Source of the DNA: Solwaraspora sp. WMMA2056 | GTDB taxonomy: Bacteria; Actinomycetota; Actinomycetes; Mycobacteriales; Micromonosporaceae | NCBI RefSeq assembly: GCF_030345095.1 | Contig: NZ_CP128360.1 | Span: 1,612,001-1,676,000, forward strand | Direction: 5' to 3' | Length of the DNA: 64,000 bases | Translations under genes and position numbers: made by a program | Shown here: positions 1 through 8,485 of the stretch, in pieces | Layout of the letters: each line of letters opens with the position of its first letter | Position numbering within the stretch: the stretch's first letter is position 1 | Notes under the pieces: model-generated | The model's database searches: none | Seen by the model: only the letters and a program-made list of their open reading frames with translations | Told to the model about the DNA's origin: nothing

Positions 1-202
1 CCCCAAGGGTGAGTTCCTCACCGGGGAGGCCCTGGCGAAGCTGCCGCAGGGCCGGCAGATCGTGCTGCACTGCAAGTCCGGCGTACGGTCGGCCGAAGCC
101 CTCGCCGCGGTCAAGGCCGCCGGGTTCGCCGACGCCGTCCACCTGCAGGGCGGCGTGGTCTCCTGGGTCAAGCAGATCGACCCGTCGTTGCCCAGCTACT
201 GA
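1..202 (+). CDS. moeZ: Rhodanese-domain C-terminus, probably MoeZ/MoeB-type sulfurtransferase (5' truncated by window)
   Basis: Only the last 66 or so codons are present; the reading frame starts at base 2 and ends with TGA at 200-202. The fragment shows the rhodanese active-site loop CKSGVRSAEA, whose Cys would carry the persulfide, followed by the usual tail motif LQGGVVSWVKQIDPSLPSY. In actinobacteria this ending is typical of MoeZ, in which an adenylyltransferase domain is fused to a rhodanese domain. MoeZ activates and thiolates sulfur-carrier proteins for molybdopterin, cysteine and thiamine-type pathways. The adenylyltransferase half lies outside the window, so a stand-alone rhodanese cannot be excluded. 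Confidence 0.75.
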   Translation, partial: PKGEFLTGEALAKLPQGRQIVLHCKSGVRSAEALAAVKAAGFADAVHLQGGVVSWVKQIDPSLPSY

Positions 203-346
203 CGCCGCTGCCCAGCTACTGACACCGCCAGGCCACTGACCGGACGACGCCCCCGGGGATCTGGTTCATCCAGGTCCCTGGCCGGCTAGTTGACCTTGAC
301 TGACTTACCGAGGCAGGAATCCGGACCCGCCGGTAGCCTGTCGTCC

Positions 347-1129
347 GTGGTCGATATGGATGCCGCCATCGGGTTCGTCGTGGCGCACGGGGACACCGTC
401 GATCGGGCCCGGCTGTCGTGGCTGCGTACCGGTGCCGCCCCGCAGCCGGATGTGCTCACCAGCGCCGAGATCGGGCAGGCCTCAGACGGGGGCTGGCCCG
501 CCTTCTGGGCCGGTGACGTCGCCTCGGTCGACGCCACCTGCTTCCGCCTCGCCGAGCTGGACGACCTCGGCGCGCTGCACCGGCCACCGGCCCGCAAGGC
601 CCTCGACTGGCTGGTCAGCCGGCAACGCGACGACGGCAGCTGGGAAGAGGACGAGTCACTGGCCGCCGAGGCACCCGAATGGGCCCGCCCCGGCGACCCG
701 GAAGCCACCTACTACCTGACCGCCAACGCCGGCTACTGGCTCAGCGTCGCCGACGACCCCGCCTATCGGGACGCCGCGCAGCGCGCCGCCGGCTACCTGG
801 CCGCCCAGATGCGCCCGGACGGCACCTGGCCGTCGTACCTGCTGGCCGGCTGGCTGGCCGCCGCCACCCTCTACCGGCAGACCATGTTCTACGAGTCGGC
901 CCGGATGCAGGTGGTGCTCAACGACCGGCTCGCCACCATGACCCCCGGCGACGTCGCCCAGCTCGCCGCCGCCCTGCGCCGCGCCGGCCTCGCCGACGAC
1001 GACTGGCTGCTGGTCAACGCCCGCCGCCGGCTGGCGGCCACCCAACGCAGCGACGGCGGCTGGGACAGCGACTCCGGCGACGCCTTCGAGGTGCACGCCG
1101 CCCTGGCCGCCATCCGCGCCTGCCGCTGA
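347..1129 (+). CDS. Prenyltransferase/squalene-cyclase-like repeat protein
   Basis: A protein of about 260 residues built from alpha-alpha barrel repeats of the squalene/oxidosqualene cyclase and prenyltransferase-beta type. The visible repeat motifs are SRQRDDGSWEE, AQMRPDGTWPSY and ATQRSDGGWDSDSG, resembling QW motifs. It is much shorter than a full terpene cyclase and I see no DxDD or DDxxD-like catalytic acid motif, so it may be a single-domain relative rather than an active cyclase. The frame is open back to base 290, but a GTG at 347 or the ATG at 356 (reading MDAAIGF) fits the conserved part better. It stands alone between the rhodanese gene and a convergent reductase gene. Substrate unknown. 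Confidence 0.7.
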   Translation: MVDMDAAIGFVVAHGDTVDRARLSWLRTGAAPQPDVLTSAEIGQASDGGWPAFWAGDVASVDATCFRLAELDDLGALHRPPARKALDWLVSRQRDDGSWEEDESLAAEAPEWARPGDPEATYYLTANAGYWLSVADDPAYRDAAQRAAGYLAAQMRPDGTWPSYLLAGWLAAATLYRQTMFYESARMQVVLNDRLATMTPGDVAQLAAALRRAGLADDDWLLVNARRRLAATQRSDGGWDSDSGDAFEVHAALAAIRACR

Positions 1130-1195
1130 GCACCCACCTCTGTGTGAGCCCTGTCACCGTCGCAGGGGTCTTCTTCGGGTACGCACTCAGATCGG

Positions 1196-1777
1196 TCAGC
1201 GGCGCACCCGATAGCGCAGGTGAAGCACCCGGTTGCCCTGAACAACTACGTCTGGGCCTTCCAGCAGGTGCTGCGCGTCGACGGAGCCGAAGTAACGCTT
1301 ACCGGACCCAAGCACCACGGGTGCGACGTCCATGCGTACCTCGTCGACCCAACCTGCGGCGAGCGCCTGGCCGCCGACGTCGCCGGCAGCGAACTCGACA
1401 GTGCGGTCACCCGCAAGCTCCCGCGCCCTGGCTACGGCCGCCTCGATGCCGTCGACAAAATGGAACGGCGCCTGGAGGTCCCAGCCCTCGGGCGCACCAC
1501 GGTGACTCACCACGACCACATGGTCGATCCCACTCGGAGGCGTCCCATCCCAGCCGTCGGTGATGTCGAAGGAGCGACGACCGGCGATGGTCACCCCGAC
1601 CTCGTCCCAGTACGGCCGGACGTAGTCGAACGAAGCCTGCGACACCTTCAGAACGCCACCGTCGTCCAACGGCACGTCACCGCTGACCAGCCACTCGAAG
1701 ATCGGACCGGGATCGTCGTTCTCAGCCGCGATGAAACCATCGACCGAAACCGACGCGTTCATGACCACTTTCCCCAT
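1196..1777 (-). CDS. Dihydrofolate reductase-like / RibD C-terminal domain protein
   Basis: A 193-residue protein of the DHFR/RibD-reductase fold, with the N-terminal strand VVMNASVSVDGFIA, the loop VTIAGRRSFDITDGWDG, the nucleotide-binding segment FAAGDVGGQALAAGWVDE and the C-terminal VVLGSGKRYFG. Members probably reduce a small molecule with NADPH; few substrates are known. The ATG at 1777 is chosen because a clear AGGAGG lies six bases upstream; the open frame continues to 1804 without such a signal. It is transcribed away from the divergently placed upstream sequence and is followed by a convergent gene. The AraC gene at 1841-2680 lies immediately upstream on the same strand, so the two may be co-transcribed. 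Confidence 0.85.
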   Translation of the reverse strand: MGKVVMNASVSVDGFIAAENDDPGPIFEWLVSGDVPLDDGGVLKVSQASFDYVRPYWDEVGVTIAGRRSFDITDGWDGTPPSGIDHVVVVSHRGAPEGWDLQAPFHFVDGIEAAVARARELAGDRTVEFAAGDVGGQALAAGWVDEVRMDVAPVVLGSGKRYFGSVDAQHLLEGPDVVVQGNRVLHLRYRVRR

Positions 1778-1840
1778 GGATTCCTCCTCTGTTCGGAGTC
1801 CCAAGTCTTGCGCGGCGTGACCTGTCGCCCTTGTACGAAA

Positions 1841-2680
1841 TCAATCGGCCGGGAGCGGCCAGCCGGCCAGGACGTGGTCGGGATGATCGCGCAGGAATCG
1901 CCGCCGGACTTCGGCGTACCGGGTCGGCGTGAGCCCGGTGAACTCCCGGAACTCGCGCACGAAGTGGGCCTGGTCGAAGTAGCCCGCGCCAGCGGCAACG
2001 TTTCCCCAGTCGATCGGTGCAGCGACGTCGAGCGCCAGCACGGTGGAGCTGAAGCGGTAGCTGCGAGCCAGCCGTTTTGGCGTGACGCCGACTACGGCCT
2101 TGAACCGCTTCGCCAAGTACGTGCTGCTGGCGCGGGCCGCCACACCGATGTCGCTGATCGGCACTGTCCCGCCGGCCGCCGCGACGGCGCTGCTCATTTG
2201 GCGGACCAGCTCAAGGCCGTCGATCACCCGCAGCCGTCGCACCAGTTCCTCCTCGAGCAACATCAGCATTTCGTGCGGTGCGTCCGCCAAGGTCAGCCGG
2301 TGTCGCAATTCAGCGATGGCGGGCTGGCCCCAGATCTGCCCTACCGTCGCAGGTCGGTCGCACAACTCGGCCGCGGGCACCGGAAGGAACGGTGCCAGGC
2401 CCCACGGCCTGAAGTGGACGCCCACGGACCGGGTCGGGGTTGGGTAGCTGAACTCCCACGCACGCGTGGGCGTGGCGACCGCGCAGCCGTCGGCGTACTC
2501 CACGGCGTCTACGTCGGTGCCGGCGCGGATGAGAAACGGCGCCCCGAGGTTGACGATGAGCAGTGGCGCGGGCGCCGCCGGCAGCATCAACCGGGAGTAC
2601 GGCGGAGCGCCCTCCAGGTAATAGAGGTCGACGATCAGCCCGTCCAACGGCGGACCGGGCACCCTGGCCACATACTCCAC
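1841..2680 (-). CDS. AraC-family transcriptional regulator
   Basis: A 279-residue regulator. Residues 1 to about 150 form a cupin-like sensing domain with the HFRPWGLAPFL segment common in the DUF6597/AraC-type sensors. The C-terminal 100 residues hold the double helix-turn-helix: helix set 1 around ISDIGVAARASSTYLAKRFK and helix set 2 around AAGAGYFDQAHFVREFREF, ending with the family signature GLTPTRYAEVRRRF. The start is a GTG at 2680. Its stop is 63 bases from the reductase gene downstream on the same strand, which is a plausible target. Effector unknown. Confidence 0.9.
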   Translation of the reverse strand: MEYVARVPGPPLDGLIVDLYYLEGAPPYSRLMLPAAPAPLLIVNLGAPFLIRAGTDVDAVEYADGCAVATPTRAWEFSYPTPTRSVGVHFRPWGLAPFLPVPAAELCDRPATVGQIWGQPAIAELRHRLTLADAPHEMLMLLEEELVRRLRVIDGLELVRQMSSAVAAAGGTVPISDIGVAARASSTYLAKRFKAVVGVTPKRLARSYRFSSTVLALDVAAPIDWGNVAAGAGYFDQAHFVREFREFTGLTPTRYAEVRRRFLRDHPDHVLAGWPLPAD

Positions 2681-2726
2681 GCCGACATCATCGCCGACAA
2701 CCCATTCGGCATCACGCGCCGCCGAC

Positions 2727-2756
2727 CCAGCATCGAGCCGGCCAGCATCGAGCCGG
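2727..2756. repeat. Two tandem copies of a 15-base direct repeat
   Basis: The sequence CCAGCATCGAGCCGG occurs twice head to tail, in the gap between the AraC start and the proA end. It could be a minor slippage duplication or an operator-like element; nothing else supports a role. Confidence 0.6.
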
Positions 2757-2821
2757 CGCCGATCCTGACGGGCGCCCCGGCGCAGTCCGGTCCCCGCTAC
2801 ACCCGGGTTGTGAAGGGCCGG

Positions 2822-4066
2822 TTATCCGCGCAGGTGGCCGTCGCCGGTGACGACGTACTTCGTCGAGGTCAGCTCCGGCAGCCCCATCGGGCCACGGGCG
2901 TGCAGCTTCTGCGTCGAGATGCCGATCTCCGCGCCGAAGCCGAACTGCCCGCCGTCGGTGAACCGGGTGGACGCGTTGACCATCACCGCGGCCGCGTCGA
3001 CCCGGGCGACGAACTCCCGGGCCGCGCTGGCCGAGTCTGTGACGATCGCCTCGGTGTGTCCGGTGCCGTACCGCTTGATGTGCGCCACCGCCGCGTCGAG
3101 CGAGTCGACCACGGCGACCGACAGGTCCGCCGACAAGTACTCGGTGGCGAAGTCGTCGTCGGTCGCCGGCACCACGTCGGCCGAGAACGCCACCACCTCC
3201 GGGGTGCCGTGCACCGTCACGTTCGCGTTACGCAGTTCCTTCAGCATTTTCGGCAGGAACGCCGCCGCGACGTCCACATGCACCAGCAGCGACTCGGCCG
3301 TGTTGCAGGTCGACAGCCGCTGCGTCTTCGAGTTCACCGCCACCGCGAGGGCCTTGTCCAGGTCGGCGGCCGCGTCGACGTACACGTGGCAGTTGCCGAC
3401 CCCGGTCTCGATCACCGGCACCGTCGACTCCTCCACGACCGTACGGATCAGATCCGCGCCGCCGCGCGGAATCAGCACGTCGACCAGGCCCCGCGCCCGC
3501 ATCAGCTCCTTCACCGAGTCCCGCGACGACGCGTCGAGCAGCTGCACCGCGTCGGCCGGCAACCCGGCCCCGACCAGCGCGTCCCGCAGCACCTCGACCA
3601 GAATCGCGTTGGAATGCGCCGCCGACGACGAGCCGCGCAGCAGCGCCGCGTTGCCCGACTTCAGGCAGATCCCGGCGGCGTCGACGGTCACGTTCGGCCG
3701 CGCCTCGTAGATGATGCCGACCACCCCGAACGGCACCCGCACCTGCCGCAGCTCCAGCCCGTTCGGCAGCGTGGAGCCGCGGACCACCTCACCGACCGGG
3801 TCGGCCAGCCCGGCCATCTCCCGCAACGCCTGCGCCATGTCGGCGATACGACCCTCGTTCAGGGCCAGTCGGTCCAGGATCGCCGTCGACAGGCCGCCGG
3901 CCCGTCCCGCGTCCAGGTCGGCCGCGTTCGCGGCCACGATCTCAGCGGTACGGGCGACGAGCGCATCGGCCATCGCCAGCAACCCGGCGTCCTTGGTCGC
4001 CCGGGTGGCGGTGACCAGCTCGTCGGCGGCCACCCGCGCCCGGCGGGCCTGCTCGATCACGCTCAT
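2822..4066 (-). CDS. proA: Glutamate-5-semialdehyde dehydrogenase (gamma-glutamyl phosphate reductase)
   Basis: A 414-residue aldehyde-dehydrogenase-superfamily enzyme that reduces gamma-glutamyl phosphate to glutamate-5-semialdehyde with NADPH, the second step of proline synthesis. Recognisable segments are [32 protein letters not shown], and the catalytic cysteine at about residue 254 in [13 protein letters not shown]; the C-terminus has [20 protein letters not shown]. Length matches the family. The ATG at 4066 has GAGGAG eight bases upstream. It lies 26 bases downstream of proB on the same strand, so the two form the usual proB-proA operon and are probably co-expressed. Cytoplasmic. Confidence 0.97.
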   Translation of the reverse strand: MSVIEQARRARVAADELVTATRATKDAGLLAMADALVARTAEIVAANAADLDAGRAGGLSTAILDRLALNEGRIADMAQALREMAGLADPVGEVVRGSTLPNGLELRQVRVPFGVVGIIYEARPNVTVDAAGICLKSGNAALLRGSSSAAHSNAILVEVLRDALVGAGLPADAVQLLDASSRDSVKELMRARGLVDVLIPRGGADLIRTVVEESTVPVIETGVGNCHVYVDAAADLDKALAVAVNSKTQRLSTCNTAESLLVHVDVAAAFLPKMLKELRNANVTVHGTPEVVAFSADVVPATDDDFATEYLSADLSVAVVDSLDAAVAHIKRYGTGHTEAIVTDSASAAREFVARVDAAAVMVNASTRFTDGGQFGFGAEIGISTQKLHARGPMGLPELTSTKYVVTGDGHLRG

Positions 4067-4092
4067 CGTCGACGTCTCCTCGTTCGGTTGAG

Positions 4093-5202
4093 TTACAGCA
4101 GTACCAGATCGTCGCGGTGCACGACTTCCCGCTCGTACGCCGGGCCGAGAGTGGCGGCCAGCTCACCGGTGGAGCGGCCGAGCAGACCCGGCAACTCCAC
4201 CGCGTCATAGTTGACCAGCCCTCGGGCCACCGGCGCACCGGCGGTGTCGACCAGGTCGACCGGGTCGCCGGCGGTGAACGCCCCGTCGACGGCGGTGATC
4301 CCGGCCGGCAGCAGCGACTTGCGGCGGGCCACGATCGCCTGCACCGCCCCGGCGTCCAGGTGCAGCCGGCCCCGGGGGGCGGTGGCGTGCGCCAGCCAGA
4401 ACAGCCGGGCGGTCGGCCGGTGCGCCACCCGGTGGAAGAAGGTCCCGACGGTGTCGCCGGCCAGCGCCTGGGCGGCCAGCGGGGCGGCGGTGAGAATCAC
4501 CGGGATGCCGAAGCCGGTGGCGATCCGGGCCGCCTCGACCTTGGTGACCATGCCGCCGGTGCCGACTCCGGCGCGCCCGGCCTTGCCGATCGCCACCCCG
4601 GCCAGGTCGGCGGCGTCGCGTACCTCGGTGATCCGTTCACTGGCCGGCTTCGCCGGGTCGCCGGTGTAGAGGGCGTCGACGTCGGAGAGCAGCACCAGCA
4701 GGTCGGCGTGGACCAGAGCGGCGACCAGCGCGGCCAACCGGTCGTTGTCGCCGAAGCGGATCTCGTCGGTGGCGACCGTGTCGTTCTCGTTGACGATCGG
4801 GACCGCCCCGAGGTCCAGTAGTTTGCGCAGCGTGCGGTACGCATTGCGGTAGTGCGCGCGGCGGGTCACGTCGTCGACGGTGAGCAGCACCTGACCGGTG
4901 GTCAGTCCGTGCCGGGCCAGGCTGGCGGCGTACCGGCCGATCAGCAGCCCCTGCCCGACGCTGGCCGCCGCCTGCTGGGTGGCCAGGTCACGCGGGCGTC
5001 GGGTCAGCCCGAGCGGCGCGAGCCCGGCCGCGATCGCCCCGGAGGAGACCAGCACGACTTCCTTCTTCTGGGCAACCAGCGAAGCGAGGACGTCGGCCAG
5101 GGCGTCCACCCGGTCGCCGTCGAGCCCGCCGGTCGCTGTCGTCAGCGACGACGAGCCGATCTTGACGACGACCCGTTTCGCCTCGGTGACTGCTGCACGC
5201 AC
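4093..5202 (-). CDS. proB: Glutamate 5-kinase
   Basis: A 369-residue kinase that phosphorylates glutamate at the gamma carboxyl, the first and usually proline-inhibited step of proline synthesis. It has an N-terminal amino-acid kinase domain with [47 protein letters not shown] and [19 protein letters not shown]. The C-terminal PUA domain, about residues 275-369, includes [20 protein letters not shown]. The frame remains open upstream to 5475, but the family alignment begins at the GTG at 5202, giving a length equal to typical ProB. It heads the proB-proA pair. Confidence 0.96.
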   Translation of the reverse strand: MRAAVTEAKRVVVKIGSSSLTTATGGLDGDRVDALADVLASLVAQKKEVVLVSSGAIAAGLAPLGLTRRPRDLATQQAAASVGQGLLIGRYAASLARHGLTTGQVLLTVDDVTRRAHYRNAYRTLRKLLDLGAVPIVNENDTVATDEIRFGDNDRLAALVAALVHADLLVLLSDVDALYTGDPAKPASERITEVRDAADLAGVAIGKAGRAGVGTGGMVTKVEAARIATGFGIPVILTAAPLAAQALAGDTVGTFFHRVAHRPTARLFWLAHATAPRGRLHLDAGAVQAIVARRKSLLPAGITAVDGAFTAGDPVDLVDTAGAPVARGLVNYDAVELPGLLGRSTGELAATLGPAYEREVVHRDDLVLL

Positions 5203-5262
5203 CCGCCCATTCTGCGCGCCGCCGTGCGCGGCGTCGGCACGAGATCTCATATCGTGGCGTGC

Positions 5263-5583
5263 GTGACCCCGCAGGAGTACGTCGAGGAAGTGCTCGCCCT
5301 CGTCGAACGCATCCCGCCCGGCCGGGTCATGTCGTACGGCGCGATCGCCGACGCGCTGTCTGAGCTTTCCGGGCGTACGTCCGCCCGGCTGGTCGGCACC
5401 ATCATGGCCCGGCACGGCGGCGGGGTCCCGTGGCACCGGGTGGTGTCGTCGTCCGGCCGGCTGCCGCCCGGTCACGAGGAGCGGGCGCGGGCCCTGCTGC
5501 GCGCCGACGGCTGCCCGTTGCGCGGCGACGGCGTCGACATGAAAGCCGCCGCCTGGTACCCGAGGCTCGACCCTCAGCCGTAG
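5263..5583 (+). CDS. Alkyltransferase-like (ATL) DNA-binding protein, MGMT homologue without the acceptor Cys
   Basis: A protein of about 106 residues matching the DNA-binding domain of O6-methylguanine-DNA methyltransferase, with ERIPPGRVMSYGAIADAL, a recognition helix region RTSARLVGTIMARHGGG, and GVPWHRVVSSSGRLPPG. In true methyltransferases the motif is PCHR; here Trp replaces the alkyl-accepting Cys, as in ATL proteins. ATL proteins flip out O6-alkylguanine and hand the lesion to nucleotide excision repair. The start is either the GTG at 5263 or an in-frame GTG three codons upstream at 5254. Its 3' end overlaps the convergent YbaB-like gene by about ten bases. Confidence 0.88.
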   Translation: MTPQEYVEEVLALVERIPPGRVMSYGAIADALSELSGRTSARLVGTIMARHGGGVPWHRVVSSSGRLPPGHEERARALLRADGCPLRGDGVDMKAAAWYPRLDPQP

Positions 5584-6077
5584 ATCTGGTCCTTCAGGCT
5601 GCGGATCTGCGCGAACTGGTCACGGATCAGCGCGGTGGCGGCTTCCTGCACCCGTACGGTGAACTCGCCCTCCCGGAACCGGCGCAGGCTGCCCGGCGCG
5701 ATGGCCACCGTCCAGCTCCGCATCCCCCGGACCGCGATGTGCACGGAGTTGTCCGCGCACGCGCCCTGCGCGACCAGGTTGTCCCGGGCGGCGGTGAAGT
5801 CGACGTCCTGCTGGCTGACCGGCGGCTCGTCGCGGTCGACCGGCATCTGCAGCGCGTCGCTGACGGCCGCGTGGTACGCCTTCATCCTGGCCGCCCAGAG
5901 CAGCCGGCCGACGGCGGCGAGCTGCTGCTCGACGTACTGCTCGGACAGCCACTGGTAGCGGCCGGCGGCGAAGGCGAGGCGGACGGAATCCCGGCCCCGC
6001 AGCTCACCAGAGATGTCACCCCCCGGTGCAGTCACCCGTACGTGCATCTCGTCCAGTCGCTGCGCCAGCAGTCCCAC
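5574..6077 (-). CDS. YbaB/EbfC-like small protein of a WXG-type cluster
   Basis: A 167-residue protein whose first 100 residues resemble the YbaB/EbfC fold (a short beta segment VRVTAPGGDISGELRG followed by long helices), a family also found next to type VII secretion genes as EspL-like proteins. The C-terminal part, from about residue 110 with VRGMRSWTVAIAPGSLRRF, is not a YbaB feature I recognise. It is the last of three minus-strand genes (7447 to 5574), separated from the WXG-like gene by 33 bases. Start GTG at 6077. The link to secretion is inferred from neighbours only. Confidence 0.55.
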   Translation of the reverse strand: MGLLAQRLDEMHVRVTAPGGDISGELRGRDSVRLAFAAGRYQWLSEQYVEQQLAAVGRLLWAARMKAYHAAVSDALQMPVDRDEPPVSQQDVDFTAARDNLVAQGACADNSVHIAVRGMRSWTVAIAPGSLRRFREGEFTVRVQEAATALIRDQFAQIRSLKDQIYG

Positions 6078-6110
6078 GATCCGCCCTCGGTCTCGTCTTC
6101 TACGTCGTCG

Positions 6111-7064
6111 TTATCTCGAGTAGCCCATGAACAGCGGGCCGGTGACGTCGGCCGCCGTGGCGTCGGCGAGCGCCGGCCGCTTGGCGACGAAGCTGTCCCG
6201 GTCCTGCATGATCTCCTGGTAGCTGTGGTTGAGCGCGTTGGCGATCTTGCGTTCCTGCTCGTCGATGTAGCCGCGCAGCAGCCCGATGGCGTCCCGCATC
6301 GACGCGATGACGGCGATCGCGGTCTCCCCCTGGAAGTTGACCTTGGGCGGGTCGTCCGGCACGCCGGCCGCCGCCACCTGCGAGCCCGCCGCGACGGCGG
6401 TCAAGCTGAGCGAGGCCCCGCCGCTGAACGGGGCGAGCGCCGCCCCGGAGACCGCCGCGACCGAGGAGAGCACGGTGAAGGTCATCACCCAGGAGTTCTT
6501 GCCGCAGTCGTCCATCCGGCCCAACGCGACGAGCGTGTCGTGGGCGATCTTGTCGATGTCGTTTCTCGCCCGTACCCAGATCTCCTGCTCCGCTTCGAGC
6601 GCGGAGCGCAGGATCACCGTCGCGATGAACTGGTTGGCGACGATCGACCGGAACGGCGCGATGAAGTTGCCTCGGAACTCCATCGCCGCCCGACCGGTCC
6701 ACCGCACGATGTGGTTCGTCGCGTCGATCATCTTGTCGAGATCCCTGTTGGCCGAGTAGTGCCGGTCATTGAACGGATCGTCGGACGACCACCCCGACGA
6801 CAGTTCGCCGATTGCAGCATCGAGGGCTTCGAGGCGAGGCGCGAATGCCTGTGGGTCGGGTATCTCGGCGAAGGCGCGGAAGAGATCCGGGATGTCGGCG
6901 AACTGTCCTTCGATGCTCCGCCGGGTCTCCAGCTCGTTGTGCCGGGGTGCCGGCTGCGGCAGCCCGTCCGGGGTTGCGGGGCGCACCCCGTGCTGGGTGA
7001 ACGCCTTCAGCGTCGCCTGCTGCTGGATCTCGTACGCGTGCTGCATGAGCTCGTCGAAACTCAT
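6111..7064 (-). CDS. WXG100-like protein with glycine/alanine-rich hydrophobic segment
   Basis: A 317-residue protein. The middle (about residues 110-185) is a helical pair with the W-x-G signature in VRWTGRAAMEF, as in WXG100/ESAT-6-like proteins. A glycine/alanine-rich hydrophobic stretch (SSVAAVSGAALAPFSGGAS and on, about residues 212-245) follows, then a further helical region to the end. This layout resembles secreted or membrane-active type VII substrates, but no signal peptide or YxxxD/E export tail is clear. The ATG at 7064 overlaps the stop of the upstream gene in an ATGA arrangement, so the two are translationally coupled. Confidence 0.55.
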   Translation of the reverse strand: MSFDELMQHAYEIQQQATLKAFTQHGVRPATPDGLPQPAPRHNELETRRSIEGQFADIPDLFRAFAEIPDPQAFAPRLEALDAAIGELSSGWSSDDPFNDRHYSANRDLDKMIDATNHIVRWTGRAAMEFRGNFIAPFRSIVANQFIATVILRSALEAEQEIWVRARNDIDKIAHDTLVALGRMDDCGKNSWVMTFTVLSSVAAVSGAALAPFSGGASLSLTAVAAGSQVAAAGVPDDPPKVNFQGETAIAVIASMRDAIGLLRGYIDEQERKIANALNHSYQEIMQDRDSFVAKRPALADATAADVTGPLFMGYSR

Positions 7065-7447
7065 TCGTCACCGACCTTCGGCTCGCCGTTGACCTGCAAC
7101 AGCCGGGCGAACTCGCTGGCTGCCTCGTAGTCGGTCCGGGCGTACTCGACCGTGGCGAGGCAGAGCGCGTCCGCGGTCATCTCGATGTTGTCGGCGGTGT
7201 CCCGGCAGATCTGGGCAATGGTGTCGCGCAGCAGCAGCCACGGCTCGTAGGCCGGGCCGTACGGGGCACCGGCGAGGTCACCGGTCCGCCGGAACGCCCC
7301 GGGGAGGCCGACGGTCGCGTCGTCGAGGGCATTGGCGGCCCGGGAGTAGGCGTTGGCCACGGTCGGCAGGTTGTCCCGGCCCGCGCACCAGAGGGCGTAG
7401 AGATCCACGCCCAGCTCTTCGCCGTGATGGCCTGCACTGTGCGTCAC
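7061..7447 (-). CDS. Small helical protein, ESX-type secretion-associated (hypothetical)
   Basis: A 128-residue protein predicted to be largely alpha-helical, with GVDLYALWCAGRDNLPTVANAYSRAA near the start and a long helical C-terminus. This resembles small ESX secretion-associated proteins of actinobacteria. The GTG at 7447 is preferred to the frame opening at 7486 because GGAGG precedes it by five bases. It is the first gene of the coupled cluster ending at 5574. No enzymatic motif is seen. Confidence 0.5.
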   Translation of the reverse strand: MTHSAGHHGEELGVDLYALWCAGRDNLPTVANAYSRAANALDDATVGLPGAFRRTGDLAGAPYGPAYEPWLLLRDTIAQICRDTADNIEMTADALCLATVEYARTDYEAASEFARLLQVNGEPKVGDE

Positions 7448-7494
7448 AGGAACCTCCGAGGGGGTCGATCGGGGGTAGTTGACCACCGGTTCGA

Positions 7495-8397
7495 TCAGTT
7501 GAAAGGGACCATCGTCGGCTGGGGCGTGGTCGGCTCCATGCTGAAATCGCAGTACGGATAGGTCGACGTCGCCGACTCGTCGATGCCGTCGGGGATGGTG
7601 CTCATCATGTGCACGCCCTGATCGGTGGTCCCAGCGGCGCAGTAGATCGGGCCCCGGACGGCAGCGATGGCGCCGCCGACGATCTTCCCGGAGCTGTCCC
7701 GGAAGATGCTGCTCACTCCTCGGCTGACCAGACCCTGGCAGTAGGGCGACGTCATCTGCCAGTTGATGCGACCGCTCCAGTTCACGCCCTCCCTGTCCGA
7801 CATCCTGATGCTGTCGTGCTGCGTCTCGATGGCAACGGTCGGCGCGTCGTCGGCCGCTACCCAGGTGGTGGCGTCGAAGTGGGTGGTCACCTGGGTGGCT
7901 TCGGTGACCGTCTTGCCGTCGTCGAGGTAGCTGCCCGTGCCGACGCCGACCTGGGCGCCGGGCAGGATCAGCGGTATCTCCAGCACGAGCGTCTCGCTGG
8001 TGGTGACGGCAGCTCCGCTCTCGTCGGTCACCTCGAACCGGATCAGGGTGCGGTAGGCGGCGTACTCGCTGGTGTTCTCGACCATGACACCGACGCTGGC
8101 GGTGTGAAGCGACCCTGCGCCTGACGGGACGAGCGACACGCCGGACTCGGTGACGCGCAGGCCGCCGCCGTCCGGGGCGGACTCGCCGGAGCCGGCAGTG
8201 CCGGGCAGCGGCTGATTCGGTGCCTCGACGCAGGAGGCGCTCGGGTCAGGTGCCGGCTCGCTTCTGCCGAAGGGTGCGCAGGCGGGCAATGCCCCGGCAG
8301 TCAAGAGGGCGACCAGCGCCACCGGGGTGAGCGCTCGGCGTCGCCCCAACTGTCGCCGGTGCGGTGATCGGCGGTCAGGCTCACTCGGTGTGGTCAA
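7495..8397 (-). CDS. Secreted lipoprotein of unknown function
   Basis: About 300 residues. An arginine-rich n-region is followed by a hydrophobic stretch LTPVALVALLTAGALPAC, whose LPAC end is a lipobox, so the mature protein should be lipid-anchored outside the membrane at that Cys. The mature part contains a beta-sandwich-like region (VGVMVENTSEYAAYRTLIRFEV) reminiscent of FxLYD or DUF4352-type extracellular domains, and paired cysteines. The start codon is uncertain; the open frame begins with TTG at 8397. It lies upstream of the WXG-like cluster on the same strand, so it may belong to it functionally. Confidence 0.7.
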   Translation of the reverse strand: MTTPSEPDRRSPHRRQLGRRRALTPVALVALLTAGALPACAPFGRSEPAPDPSASCVEAPNQPLPGTAGSGESAPDGGGLRVTESGVSLVPSGAGSLHTASVGVMVENTSEYAAYRTLIRFEVTDESGAAVTTSETLVLEIPLILPGAQVGVGTGSYLDDGKTVTEATQVTTHFDATTWVAADDAPTVAIETQHDSIRMSDREGVNWSGRINWQMTSPYCQGLVSRGVSSIFRDSSGKIVGGAIAAVRGPIYCAAGTTDQGVHMMSTIPDGIDESATSTYPYCDFSMEPTTPQPTMVPFN

Positions 8398-8485
8398 GGT
8401 CCGTCATCCCTACCTTGTGAGGTTGGCTTTCGGCGTCACGCCAATGTACTACCTGGACACAATGCGTGAAGGTGTGCCGCCGCGG

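Noticed and set aside
1220-4210. 996-codon plus-strand open frame over the reductase, AraC and proA genes
   Set aside because: Antisense to three well-recognised genes; the product is Arg/His/Gly-rich low-complexity sequence as expected from the shadow of G+C-rich codons.
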